DNA from: Candidatus Latescibacterota bacterium
GTDB lineage: Bacteria > Latescibacterota > UBA2968 > UBA8231
Direction of reading: 5' to 3'
Assembly (NCBI GenBank): GCA_022819745.1
Contig: JAJEGS010000062.1
Coordinates: forward strand, 1-64,000
Length of the DNA stretch: 64,000 nucleotides
Position numbers and translations under genes: made by a program
Part shown: piece after piece, positions 25,798 through 33,988 of the stretch
Position numbering within the stretch: the stretch's first letter is position 1
Layout: the number at the start of each line of letters is the position of its first letter
The notes under the pieces: model-generated
Told to the model about the DNA's origin: nothing
Databases searched by the model: none
What the model saw: only the letters and a program-made list of their open reading frames with translations

Positions 25798-26221
25798 CGC
25801 GTTCCAGCGCCTTGAAAAACTGGTTGGTAAACATCCGCGCCACGCCCGAGAGCAGGCGCTGACCCATACTCGCCAATCGACCCGTCAACTGCGAGCCGCC
25901 CTCGACTGCAACCGTGGTCGTCTCGTGGTCTTCGGCGAGCCGGATGTGGCCCTCGGCCGCGATCTGGCCGATCTTGCCATCGACATCGACGAGCAGGCGA
26001 TAGCTTTCCGGCTCCTTGCTATCTACTACTTGCAGTGCGCCGTTGAAGGTACTATTGATTGGTCCCATTTTGATGTGCAGCACGGCTTGGTACTGGCCGG
26101 GGCCAGTTTGCTCCAAGGTATCGACGCCCGGAGTAATGCGCGCCAAGACCTCGGGGTCGTTGAGCAAGTCCCACATGACTTGCCTCGGGGCGCGAAAAGT
26201 ATGAGAACCTGTAAGCTGCAT
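25778..26221 (-). CDS. CoxG-like SRPBCC-domain protein
   Basis: The 147 residues match CO dehydrogenase subunit G: MQLTGSHTFRAPRQVMWDLL and DPEVLARITPGVDTLEQTG open the SRPBCC lipid-binding fold, and the C-terminal GRLASMGQRLLSGVARMFTNQFF forms the long helix. In Oligotropha CoxG recruits the enzyme to the membrane. It is probably first in the molybdenum hydroxylase transcript, separated from CoxS by the palindromic repeat, which may tune downstream expression. Confidence 0.88.
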   Translation of the reverse strand: MQLTGSHTFRAPRQVMWDLLNDPEVLARITPGVDTLEQTGPGQYQAVLHIKMGPINSTFNGALQVVDSKEPESYRLLVDVDGKIGQIAAEGHIRLAEDHETTTVAVEGGSQLTGRLASMGQRLLSGVARMFTNQFFKALEREVSIRN

Positions 26222-26315
26222 GGGCCGATGCTATGGTTAAGGGCCAGAAGCGAGTGACGCGGAGGTGGATATTAAAAAACTTAGCCTATGTTTGTCAATC
26301 GCGTAGGGGACTGGA

Positions 26316-26942
26316 ATGACCAGATTCGCAAACCTTAGCGGAATCGTACTAGCGGCGGGAAGTTCCTCTAGGATGGAGGGTGCCAATAAGTTGCTGCTGC
26401 CTTGGCAGCAACAATGCGTCCTCCAAGTCGTAGTAGAGCGGGTCTGCGAAGTGGGTTTGGGTGAGGTGGTCGTGGTGACAGGGCATCAGAGGGCAGCGAT
26501 AGAGGAAGCGTTGAGACACCATCCCGTGCGGCTGGTACACAACCCAAATTTTGCCGAGGGGATGGCCGCGTCGATCAGAGTGGGCGTGGAAGCGGCAGTC
26601 GGCGAGCAAGGGTATCTCTTTGCACTGGGGGATATGCCGCAGATAGCTGGTAAGACAATGCTAAAGGTCGCCGAGGCGTTGAATAGTAGAGAGACCATCG
26701 CCGTGCCAGTGTGCGCTGGACAACGCGGCCATCCGGTAGCTATCGGCAGCGCCCATCGAGATGCCTTACTCGCATTGACTGGCGATCGGGGGGCGCGGCC
26801 GGTCTTAGCAAAAAACGCGGCCAACGTCGTCGAGGTGCCCGTGGAAGACGAGGGCATCTTCGTGGATGTGGATACGCCGGAAAGCTATCGAGTGGCGCGA
26901 AGCGCGGGGCAAAAGTTGGCGGAGAGAGAAGAAGCAACATAA
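26316..26942 (+). CDS. mocA: molybdenum cofactor cytidylyltransferase (MocA-like)
   Basis: MocA attaches CMP to molybdopterin to make the MCD cofactor used by CoxL-type enzymes. The 208 residues begin with GIVLAAGSSSRMEGANKLLLPW, the nucleotidyltransferase P-loop (LAAGxSxRM, with Glu instead of the usual Gly after RM), and include ALGDMPQ (metal-binding Asp) and a C-terminal FVDVDTPESYR. Divergently placed 94 bp from the CoxG-like gene, so it likely serves that enzyme. Confidence 0.88.
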   Translation: MTRFANLSGIVLAAGSSSRMEGANKLLLPWQQQCVLQVVVERVCEVGLGEVVVVTGHQRAAIEEALRHHPVRLVHNPNFAEGMAASIRVGVEAAVGEQGYLFALGDMPQIAGKTMLKVAEALNSRETIAVPVCAGQRGHPVAIGSAHRDALLALTGDRGARPVLAKNAANVVEVPVEDEGIFVDVDTPESYRVARSAGQKLAEREEAT

Positions 26943-26997
26943 TTTTGTGTCGGCCAGCGTCTAAAATCAGGACGCTTAATTCATGGAAGGAGTACCC

Positions 26998-28071
26998 GTG
27001 AGCAAGCCTAAACCAAAAAAATTAAAGCGAAACCAAGATCTCTATCGTAGCCTATTTGAAGCGTCGCCAGATGCCTTCTTCATCGCCGAGCAGGACGGAA
27101 CCATCGTCGATGCCAATCATGCCGCCAGTGAACTGTTTGCCTATGAACGCGCCGACTTGCTCAGCTCAAACATCGGCAACCTCTACGCGAACTTAGACGA
27201 TTACAAGCAGTTTCAGGAAGAAATTGAGCAAGAAGAGGTTGTGTGCGACTTTGGTGCGACGCTTAGAACCTGCACCGATCATCGATTCGATGCGCTAATA
27301 ACGGCCTCGGTTCAGCGAGATTTAGATGGCAGCTTCATAGGCTATCAAGGCATCATCCGCAAAACCAGCAGGCCCAAGCGTCTGGAACGACATATCCAGA
27401 AATTGCAGAGGCTAGCCGCTAAGCTCTTAATTGACCGGGAGCGCGAGCGGGTGCGCCTTGGGACTGATCTCCACGATTCCATCGGACAGATGCTGGTGCT
27501 GTCGAAGGTCGAGGTTGATTCACTGCGGCGTACCGACGACGCCGAACGCAAAGCCTTGCTTGACGCATTGGAGCGAAACATTGACGAGATGGCTCATCTC
27601 ATCCGGTCCATGACCTTCGACAGCAGTTCACCCGTGCTCTACGGCATGGGGTTCGCGCCCGGCCTGGAGGCCCTCGGCGACTTCCTCCATTCCCAGTATG
27701 GGTTGACCGTGCGCGTGGAAGTCGAGGATAAATGGGAGATACACGACCATGACACACGCGGCTTAGTGTATAGATCCGTTCGCGAGTTGCTGGTGAATAT
27801 CGCTCGGCACGCCAATACAGATCAAGCCACCGTCTCCTTGCGGCGGGATGCAACTCAGGTGCAGGTGGCGGTTGAAGACATGGGCAAGGGCTTTGATGTC
27901 GCACATCTGGACCGCATGGATCAAGCCAGCCACTTTGGTCTGTTCAGTATTCACGAGCATCTGATCTATCTAAATGGACATTTGACGATCAAATCGACGC
28001 CCGGGAAAGGTACGCGCTGCCTTATAACGCTTCCGAGTTCCCTGTCTGAAGAGGAAGGCCATTCCCCATGA
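26998..28071 (+). CDS. cytoplasmic PAS-domain histidine kinase, NarX/DesK type
   Basis: AAGGAGTACCC places the start at GTG 26998, giving 357 residues rather than the longer ATG frame. A PAS domain (about 14-125, SLFEASPDAFFIAEQDG) is followed by a HisKA_3 dimerisation box with phospho-His159 in GTDLHDSIGQML. The HATPase domain shows RSVRELLVNIARHA (N box), DMGKGFD and HFGLFSIHEHL. There are no membrane helices, so it senses a cytoplasmic signal. It overlaps the NarL-type regulator by 4 bp. The peptide cluster starts about 600 bp downstream, so this pair is the best local candidate to control it. Confidence 0.92.
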   Translation: MSKPKPKKLKRNQDLYRSLFEASPDAFFIAEQDGTIVDANHAASELFAYERADLLSSNIGNLYANLDDYKQFQEEIEQEEVVCDFGATLRTCTDHRFDALITASVQRDLDGSFIGYQGIIRKTSRPKRLERHIQKLQRLAAKLLIDRERERVRLGTDLHDSIGQMLVLSKVEVDSLRRTDDAERKALLDALERNIDEMAHLIRSMTFDSSSPVLYGMGFAPGLEALGDFLHSQYGLTVRVEVEDKWEIHDHDTRGLVYRSVRELLVNIARHANTDQATVSLRRDATQVQVAVEDMGKGFDVAHLDRMDQASHFGLFSIHEHLIYLNGHLTIKSTPGKGTRCLITLPSSLSEEEGHSP

Positions 28072-28709
28072 CCATGAAAATTTTCTTGGTAGAAGACCAT
28101 ACGATGGTACGCCAAGCCCTGTACTCGCGGCTTGAAGGAGAAAGCGATATTAAGATCGTCGGCGAAGCCTCTGATGGCCGCACGGCTATTGACTTGATTC
28201 CCGCCTATCAACCCGACGTTGTGATCGTGGATGTAGGGTTGCCCGACCTGAGCGGCATTGAGGTGACGCGCCAGATACGGGCTACGCATCCGCAGGTGAA
28301 GTTCGTCGCACTGTCGGAACACGCGGACAAGCGTTTTGTGGAGGGCCTATTTGAGGCCGGTGGCTCGGCGTACCTGCTGAAAACGAATTTCATCAACGAA
28401 TTAGTGGAAGCACTATGGGAAGTACAGGCCGGCCGCCAGTACGTGAGTTCGCAATTGACCAACCCCATCGTCCCCAGCCAGCCTCACTCGACTGCCTCCG
28501 ACGAGCCTTCGCCCCTGACGCGGAGCGAGCGCGTGGTGCTGCGATTGGTCGCTAGAGGAAAAACAAGCCTGCAAATAGCCAAAGACCTCCATGTGACCAA
28601 AAAGACTATCGACACCCATCGCCAGCATATAATGGATAAGCTCGACCTGCACAGCGCGGCCGCATTGACGGTGTACGCAATCAGGGAAGGGTTGGTGGAT
28701 GAGCATTAG
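28068..28709 (+). CDS. NarL/LuxR-type response regulator
   Basis: The 213 residues comprise a receiver (acidic E9/D10, phospho-acceptor D55 in VIVDVGLPD, Lys in YLLKTN) and a C-terminal LuxR HTH (SPLTRSERVVLRLVARGKTS and TKKTIDTHRQHIMDKLDLHS). Partner of the overlapping PAS kinase. NarL-type dimers bind inverted 7-bp half-sites; the ATCAGGT/ACCTGAT dyads at 29103-29151 have that form. Binding is inferred, not shown. Confidence 0.94.
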   Translation: MTMKIFLVEDHTMVRQALYSRLEGESDIKIVGEASDGRTAIDLIPAYQPDVVIVDVGLPDLSGIEVTRQIRATHPQVKFVALSEHADKRFVEGLFEAGGSAYLLKTNFINELVEALWEVQAGRQYVSSQLTNPIVPSQPHSTASDEPSPLTRSERVVLRLVARGKTSLQIAKDLHVTKKTIDTHRQHIMDKLDLHSAAALTVYAIREGLVDEH

Positions 28710-28712
28710 TAA

Positions 28713-28893
28713 CTACTTGAAAACGACAGGTTTCAGTCCTGCTATTTTTGTAACTGACTGCCCAACAACGAGTTGTGTCGATTAAATTTTGGAAATGGAA
28801 AATCCCAATTTTCAATCAGTATTCTTCTAGTTTCCCTATGAGAAGCGTTGCCAGAAAATCCCGATTTGGGGCAAACCCGTCGTTTTCAAGCAA
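28713..28893. mobile_element. 181-bp MITE-like element with about 21-bp terminal inverted repeats
   Basis: CTACTTGAAAACGACAGGTT (from 28713) and AAACCCGTCGTTTTCAAGCA (from 28873) are inverted copies matching at 18 of 21 positions. They enclose about 140 bp of AT-rich sequence with no convincing gene. The left end begins three bases after the response regulator stop. The size and ends fit a non-autonomous miniature element or a solo IS remnant. I cannot name the family, and no clear target duplication is visible. Confidence 0.5.
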
Positions 28894-29016
28894 CTAGTAG
28901 CGATCTTGAACTATCTCCTAGGAGTACGAGTGCCTCGCTCGCCTCGTTAATTATTCCTCCGCGTCAGTTCCCATTCGCGTTGAATCCGCAAAGCAAGTCT
29001 GACGAGGGCTGTTAAT

Positions 29017-29075
29017 AACAGCTATGTCCTGACGGACATCCGCACAAACAAGCCCGTAAAACTCCGCACCCCAAG
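29017..29075 (+). other. segment shared with the upstream region of the second operator locus
   Basis: CTATGTCCTGACGG at about 29021-29035 is identical to 45588-45602, and a CCCGTAAAACT / CCCGCGAAACT block follows before the first operator in both places. In the second locus this block continues from a recognisable rhodanese relic. So this stretch may be the tail of another lost rhodanese gene. The rest of 28894-29080 shows nothing I can name. Confidence 0.35.
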
Positions 29076-29080
29076 CCCAC

Positions 29081-29151
29081 ATCAGGCATTTTCTCGAAAA
29101 AGATCAGGTCTTTACCTGATAAATCAGCAAAAGATCAGGTCTTTACCTGAT
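29081..29151 (+). promoter_or_regulatory. operator triplet ahead of the peptide cluster
   Basis: Two perfect 18-bp dyads, ATCAGGTCTTTACCTGAT at 29103-29120 and 29134-29151, are preceded by a degenerate copy ATCAGGCATTTTCTCGA at 29081. The starts are 22 and 31 bp apart, close to two and three helical turns. A TATAAC at 29180-29185 could be the -10 of a promoter with no good -35, so an activator bound at the proximal dyad (about -50) would suit. The NarL-type regulator encoded upstream is the obvious candidate. The same triplet recurs at 45666-45736. Confidence 0.68.
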
Positions 29152-29203
29152 TGAAAAACGTCGAACTCGTCGGCATCTTTATAACAACAGAGGGACTGAA
29201 CTC

Positions 29204-29260
29204 ATGCAGACCACAAACAATATACTCAAAGCAAGGATCAACAGCCGCTCAGATACATCT
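29204..29260 (+). pseudogene. possible relic of a beta-propeller gene start
   Basis: Behind AGAGGGACTGAACTC an ATG opens MQTTNNILKARINSRS, which closely resembles the first residues of the beta-propeller protein at 29719 (MKTTNCIKKVWLNSRI). After that the frame diverges, lacks a hydrophobic signal core and runs out of phase into the next small gene. It looks like the surviving 5' end of a duplicated secreted-protein gene, and may now act as leader RNA. Confidence 0.4.
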
Positions 29261-29342
29261 TTTGCGAACCAGACGACGGTATGGGCTCTGGTTTCCTTTT
29301 TCACTCACCGCTCATCTATGAGCTTTGCCAAGGAGCAATCCC

Positions 29343-29558
29343 ATGAAAAATCTCATCAAGAAAACCCCAACGCGGCGAGAGCTTTTCGTCCAAGCCTACG
29401 CGAGGGAAGGCGAGTGGGACGAGAAGCCGTACAAGACGATATCCGGCCATGACCCTGACGGCACCCCTTGCCTCATCAAGTATTACGGATGCCATCACGA
29501 CGATGCGCTCGATGAATGCACTCCCCCGCACGGCTATAAGGTGGAGTACGAGTACTAA
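29343..29558 (+). CDS. 71-residue Cys-containing peptide, candidate precursor
   Basis: AAGGAG lies 8 bp before ATG 29343. The product begins with a charged helical stretch (MKNLIKKTPTRRELFVQAYA) and ends with a Cys/His/Asp/Tyr-rich segment from TPCLIKYYGCHHDDALDEC to GYKVEYEY with three cysteines. It has no signal peptide. It is the first intact gene after the operator triplet, and a 12-bp hairpin follows 32 bp after its stop, as is common between RiPP precursor genes and their processing genes. I do not recognise a precursor family and see no double-Gly motif, so the role is inferred from position and composition. A small cytosolic protein unrelated to the cluster is the alternative. Confidence 0.55.
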   Translation: MKNLIKKTPTRRELFVQAYAREGEWDEKPYKTISGHDPDGTPCLIKYYGCHHDDALDECTPPHGYKVEYEY

Positions 29559-29590
29559 TATCCTACCCAGAGCCCATACCCTGGTCGCAA

Positions 29591-29620
29591 GTGCTCCGGC
29601 CCCAGTTAGGGCCGGAGCAC
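29591..29620 (+). terminator. attenuator-like hairpin after the small peptide gene
   Basis: GTGCTCCGGCCC (29591-29602) pairs perfectly with GGGCCGGAGCAC (29609-29620) around a 6-nt loop. No U tract follows, so it is more likely an mRNA-stabilising or partial-termination structure, letting the peptide be made in excess over the downstream genes. Confidence 0.6.
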
Positions 29621-29718
29621 ACCAATCTCGATTAACAAAATCGCTGTTCGTTGATGCCATACAACATAAAAGGGCTATCCCATACCTTACCGAAACTGTG
29701 CTCAAGGAGAACCACATT

Positions 29719-30984
29719 ATGAAAACCACAAACTGCATAAAGAAGGTGTGGCTCAACAGCCGCATACTGCTCATCGCCAGCACACTCATCCTCGGGAGCA
29801 CCGTTGAACCAGCCAGCGCCGGGCTATGGGACAGCATCAAGGGGAGAATCGAAGCATGGTACGCGGATGATAGATCAGAATTATCCGACGAGCCGACCAT
29901 CTCTCAAACGTCCGTCGAGTATGCTGGCCGCGTTGATCTGATTTTGAAAGAGCAAATCGAACTAGTCTTTGACGAGGATACCCCCGGCATCGGTAATGTG
30001 AGTTGGATGGGATTCTCACCAGAAGGCACCCTGTTACTCGTGGATTTCATCGGTAATCAAGTCGTTGAATTCAGCCGTACCGACGGGCAATACATCCGAT
30101 CCCTTGGGCGGAGCGGAAGTGGTCCGGGTGAATATGGTAGTCCTAGCTGTATAGATATAGATCCCCAAGGCCGACTTTATCTACTCGATCCAGGACTCGG
30201 ATACTTATTCCGCTATGATAGGCAGGGGCGATACTTAGACCGGACCCGACGCTTTTCTAAAGGGTCTAAGATCGCAACCGGACGCAACGGCGAAGTGTTC
30301 CTAACATGGGCGAAAAGGACGTCTAGTGGCCATATCATGGAATTGCAGCGACTTGATCCAGCGACATACGAACCAATCTATAGCATTCCATTGTCCACTA
30401 GCCAACAGTCTTTCACCGCCCGACGCATGTTTGGCTATGCCCGCTTGGCCTACAGTCCGACGCGGCATCGTTTGTATTACATGGGAGCTAACGACTACAA
30501 AGTCACAGAAATCGAGGCGGACACCGGCCGGCTGGTGCGTCAATTTGGCTATCAGCTAGAGCGGTATGCTTCCATACCGGAACGCTACTACAACAAAAAG
30601 GATGTTACCTTTGAAGATATGAGAGAGTTGGACCGTGAAGCGAGTTCTGTGGTATCTATGATACTCGTACAAGACCGGTATATAGTTGTCACTTACCATC
30701 ATCCTTCCATCTTCGATGACTTAGCCAAACATGCACTTAAATGGGAGGGAGTAATCTATGACCTAAAGATACCAGACCAGATCAAAGCCTATGCGTTTGA
30801 AGAGCCTCTTTCATCATATCCCGACCCTGTGGATAGTAGCAAAGTTCATTTTCACGCTTTTCCTCAAGGCGACATCACTCATTGGAATGGTTGTATTTAT
30901 ATCTATCACTCACCACTACCGGGGAGAGAAAAGCATTCGAACGGCACGGTGCCGGCCTATGAACTCGTCTTTCGTTCCCAGTAA
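29719..30984 (+). CDS. secreted six-bladed beta-propeller (NHL-like) protein
   Basis: ATG 29719 is preceded by AAGGAGA; the longer upstream frame is discarded. The 421 residues start with a Sec signal peptide ending near PASA. Repeated blades follow, e.g. VSWMGFSPEGTLLLVDFIGN, FSRTDGQYIRSLGRSGSGPG, CIDIDPQGRLYLLDPG and YDRQGRYL, typical of the 6-bladed propeller family. It should be periplasmic or surface exposed. Such propellers often bind ligands or scaffold other proteins. It opens the long co-directional series 29719-45493, and probably shares the operator-driven transcript through the hairpin. Confidence 0.82.
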   Translation: MKTTNCIKKVWLNSRILLIASTLILGSTVEPASAGLWDSIKGRIEAWYADDRSELSDEPTISQTSVEYAGRVDLILKEQIELVFDEDTPGIGNVSWMGFSPEGTLLLVDFIGNQVVEFSRTDGQYIRSLGRSGSGPGEYGSPSCIDIDPQGRLYLLDPGLGYLFRYDRQGRYLDRTRRFSKGSKIATGRNGEVFLTWAKRTSSGHIMELQRLDPATYEPIYSIPLSTSQQSFTARRMFGYARLAYSPTRHRLYYMGANDYKVTEIEADTGRLVRQFGYQLERYASIPERYYNKKDVTFEDMRELDREASSVVSMILVQDRYIVVTYHHPSIFDDLAKHALKWEGVIYDLKIPDQIKAYAFEEPLSSYPDPVDSSKVHFHAFPQGDITHWNGCIYIYHSPLPGREKHSNGTVPAYELVFRSQ

Positions 30985-31036
30985 ATCATCCTTGCACGAA
31001 TCAAATGTATGAATCTGATAACAGGAGGCGGATACC

Positions 31037-31729
31037 ATGCAACATAGGACCTTAATAAAGCTATTGGCTGCTGCGAACCTGTTACAACTCGTCGCCTTAA
31101 CCGTCGTTGTAGCTTGGTTCGGCAAAGCTTACCTCGTGGACATGCGGAACTACCGCGATTATGTAATCAACCTCTTCAAATCCGACTACTGGATAGGCCA
31201 GTCTTTCCCGGTGATTCCCTTCCAAGTCGATGGCGAGACAGCTCAAACCGACTTCACCAAGACCCAAGGTGGCTTAGTATTACTCTTCGATCCCACCTCT
31301 TGTCAGCCGTGTCTGAGGCTAGTGTTAGAAACCCTGCAACACGTGTACGACCATATAGAAAATCCCGACCAATTGCCCATATATGCCCTGTCCTCTATGC
31401 CATCGGCTGCCGCTCAATTTTCACGCGCATTCAAGCTCAAATACCCAGTGGGAACCATGCAACAAGACGATGAGGAAAAGTATGCAAATCTCTTTGAGCG
31501 GACGCCGGCGATCTTTCTCATCGACGAACGCCAAACCATTATCCAATACCACTACCCATTAGCGGATCGAGAACAATTCACCCAACTCTTCTTCTGGAAG
31601 CTCGTCTCTACTCACCTACCAGCACGTAATGTTAAAACCGCCAGCTTCGCCGACTCGCCGTTGAAAACGCTGGAGGGCGCGTCTCTGTTAGACATTATAA
31701 AAGGCCGTCACATCTTAGCCAGTCTTTGA
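31037..31729 (+). CDS. membrane-anchored thioredoxin-fold (TlpA/AhpC-like) protein
   Basis: The 230 residues have one N-terminal membrane helix (about 8-28) and a periplasmic thioredoxin fold with a C89-x-x-C92 motif in DPTSCQPCLRLV. The later RTPAIFLIDERQTIIQYH contains the cis-Pro loop. ACAGGAGGCGG precedes the ATG. The position beside a Cys-containing peptide and an exporter suggests disulfide formation, reduction or delivery on the periplasmic side. That role is inferred. Confidence 0.82.
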   Translation: MQHRTLIKLLAAANLLQLVALTVVVAWFGKAYLVDMRNYRDYVINLFKSDYWIGQSFPVIPFQVDGETAQTDFTKTQGGLVLLFDPTSCQPCLRLVLETLQHVYDHIENPDQLPIYALSSMPSAAAQFSRAFKLKYPVGTMQQDDEEKYANLFERTPAIFLIDERQTIIQYHYPLADREQFTQLFFWKLVSTHLPARNVKTASFADSPLKTLEGASLLDIIKGRHILASL

Positions 31730-31737
31730 GGTCTCTC

Positions 31738-33459
31738 ATGCCTACGCCTAAAACAGCCCGGTTCGCCATCGGCTTCTTTCTACCCTTTCTGACCCCGTAC
31801 TGGTTTCAGGGCATTGTGGTACTGTTCTGCATATTGTGCATCACAGTCGGCTCACTCGCGCCCCCTTATATCCTAAAAATCATCATTGATGAGATCGTGC
31901 CTGCCAAACAGCTTCAACCACTATTGTTTGCCCTCGCCATCTTACTCGGCATCATCATCACCCGCTTGATCCTGTCCTTCACTTCTGATTACCTGTATGC
32001 TTGGGCCAGTAGACGCATCGTCCGTAACATCCGCGTCGAATTGTTCCAACACCTCATTCGCTTGCCGCTTAGCTTCCACAATCGACAGACCGTCGGAGAC
32101 ATAGTTTTCCGCCTCAACAGCGATGTGGGCGCAATCCAATCGGTGCTGACGGCAAGTGCCCTGAGTTTCCTACATAGCGTACTGACCTTGATCGGCCTCG
32201 TGGCTATCTTGTGCTGGCTGGACGTCACCTTGTTTCTACTCGCCGTATTGGTCCTCCCCCTGTTTGTGGCAAACCTGCTCTATTTTCAGCCCAAGATCAG
32301 AAAAGTAGTAGAATCTATTCAGCAACAAAGTGCCAAACTCTCCAGCTATGCCACCGAGCGGTTTAGCCACATCCCACTGATCCAACTCTCCAACGGCGAC
32401 GGCCACGAGAAGCACCTCTTTAGATCGGCCCTCAACGACCTGATCACATTCTCCATGCGCAACGTGCTATACTCCTCGTCTATGCACACTGTCTCGTCGG
32501 GGCTAGTGGCTCTAACGCCAATGTTTATCATGGGCTGGGGTGGCTATCAAGTAATGCAGGGCGCGATGACGATCGGAACTCTCATTGCCTTTATACAGTA
32601 CACCTCGCGTCTGTTTGGTCCGGTGAGCGGACTCCACAATCTGTACATGGACTTAGTGCGCGGCTTAGTCTCCATGCGCCGAGTGCTGGAGTTCATGCAG
32701 TTGCCCACTCAAGAGGCGATCCACACAGGGCGCAAACCCTTCGTCTATCAGCACACCATTGAACTACAAGACGTTCACTTCCGCTTCGGCGACCAGCCTA
32801 TCTTGCAGGGTGTGAACCTGAAGCTAGTCAAGGGCAAGAGCTACGCCTTAGTTGGCATGAGCGGTAGTGGCAAAACTACGCTGGCGAATCTGTTGTGCGG
32901 GTTCTATCAGCCTGACCAAGGCCGCATCCTCATCGATGGCACACCGCTCAAAAAAATAAACCTGCGCGAACTGAGAGAACACATCGGTCTCGTCAGCCAA
33001 CAAGTCCATCTGTTCAACGACACGATCTGGGACAACATTCGCTACGGCAACTTCAAGCGCGAATCAGCCGGGATCGAAAAAGTGATCAAGCAAGTGGGAC
33101 TGAACGGCTTGGATCGGCAAGCAAAAATCGGCGAACAGGGCGTCCAACTCTCCGGCGGCCAAAAGCAGCGTATCGCCTTAGCACGGACCCTGTTGCAGCC
33201 AGTGGATCTGCTGATCTTGGATGAAGCCACCGCCGCACTCGACGCCGAAAGCGAAGAAGCTCTCTTTCATCGCATTCAGCATCTATATGGCGACCAAACG
33301 ATTCTCTTAATCAGCCACCGGCTCAGTGCGGTACAAGGCGTAGATGAGGTGATCTGCTTGTCTAACGGACACGTGGTCGAACAAGGACCGCCGGAAGTGC
33401 TGCGCCAAAAGCCGGGCTATTACACCCAGTTTGTTCACCACCAACAAAAGGCCGCTTAG
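31738..33459 (+). CDS. ABC transporter, fused permease/ATPase, no C39 peptidase
   Basis: ATG 31738 lies behind TTTGAGG; a TTG four codons upstream is less likely. The 573-residue half-transporter has about six membrane helices (residues 15-300). Its ATPase has Walker A GMSGSGKTT (about 373-381), signature LSGGQKQRIALART, Walker B LLILDEATAALD and the H-loop ISHRLS. There is no N-terminal C39 peptidase domain, so leader removal, if any, must be done elsewhere, perhaps by the subtilisin encoded two genes on. It probably exports the cluster product or an intermediate. It abuts the rhodanese gene. Confidence 0.93.
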   Translation: MPTPKTARFAIGFFLPFLTPYWFQGIVVLFCILCITVGSLAPPYILKIIIDEIVPAKQLQPLLFALAILLGIIITRLILSFTSDYLYAWASRRIVRNIRVELFQHLIRLPLSFHNRQTVGDIVFRLNSDVGAIQSVLTASALSFLHSVLTLIGLVAILCWLDVTLFLLAVLVLPLFVANLLYFQPKIRKVVESIQQQSAKLSSYATERFSHIPLIQLSNGDGHEKHLFRSALNDLITFSMRNVLYSSSMHTVSSGLVALTPMFIMGWGGYQVMQGAMTIGTLIAFIQYTSRLFGPVSGLHNLYMDLVRGLVSMRRVLEFMQLPTQEAIHTGRKPFVYQHTIELQDVHFRFGDQPILQGVNLKLVKGKSYALVGMSGSGKTTLANLLCGFYQPDQGRILIDGTPLKKINLRELREHIGLVSQQVHLFNDTIWDNIRYGNFKRESAGIEKVIKQVGLNGLDRQAKIGEQGVQLSGGQKQRIALARTLLQPVDLLILDEATAALDAESEEALFHRIQHLYGDQTILLISHRLSAVQGVDEVICLSNGHVVEQGPPEVLRQKPGYYTQFVHHQQKAA

Positions 33460-33960
33460 ATGAGTCGCTTTCTACTCAGAATGGGTCTGATCCTCTGGCT
33501 TGCCGGGCTAGCCGGCGGCGTGTGCGCGATCTGGTTTTATGCCGAGCAACACTTCCTGTCGGTAGATGCGCTAGAGGCCGATGTAATGCTTGGTTCCTCC
33601 GCAATGCAAGGTATCCATCGGTTAGCTGTAGCCGAAGCCAAACAGGCTTTCGACCACGGCAACGCGGTGTTTGTGGACGCACGCTCAGCGTACTCTTATG
33701 AGGCCGGTCATATTCCCGGAGCATTGCATCTGCCTTCCCATGCTTCTGCGGACAGCTTGCGCCAAACACTGGCGTCTTACCCGGCTGATACCCGAGTCAT
33801 CACCTACTGTTCAGGAGGCGGGTGCCGGAGTAGCTACACCCTCGCCAAACGGCTGGTCAAAGAGTCGATTCGCGATGACGTCTGTGTTCTGACAGGTGGT
33901 TGGCTAGCTTGGCAGCAGGCCGGATTCCCGGTCGTCATGGACGCGAAGACAAACCCGTGA
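33460..33960 (+). CDS. membrane-anchored rhodanese-domain protein
   Basis: The 166 residues have an N-terminal membrane helix (about 5-27) and one rhodanese domain with catalytic Cys117 in TYCSGGGCRSSYTLAKRLV, preceded by VFVDARSAYSYEAGHIPGAL. Single-domain rhodaneses move sulfane sulfur or act in redox relay. The start codon directly follows the ABC transporter stop. A decayed copy of the same region lies at 45530-45611. Confidence 0.9.
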   Translation: MSRFLLRMGLILWLAGLAGGVCAIWFYAEQHFLSVDALEADVMLGSSAMQGIHRLAVAEAKQAFDHGNAVFVDARSAYSYEAGHIPGALHLPSHASADSLRQTLASYPADTRVITYCSGGGCRSSYTLAKRLVKESIRDDVCVLTGGWLAWQQAGFPVVMDAKTNP

Positions 33961-33988
33961 AACTTACTCTAACAGGAGAGCACTTGCT

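Noticed and set aside
29081..29151. Tandem palindromes looked like a short CRISPR array
   Set aside because: The repeats are 18 bp perfect dyads with 13-nt gaps, far too short for spacers, and no cas genes occur in the window.
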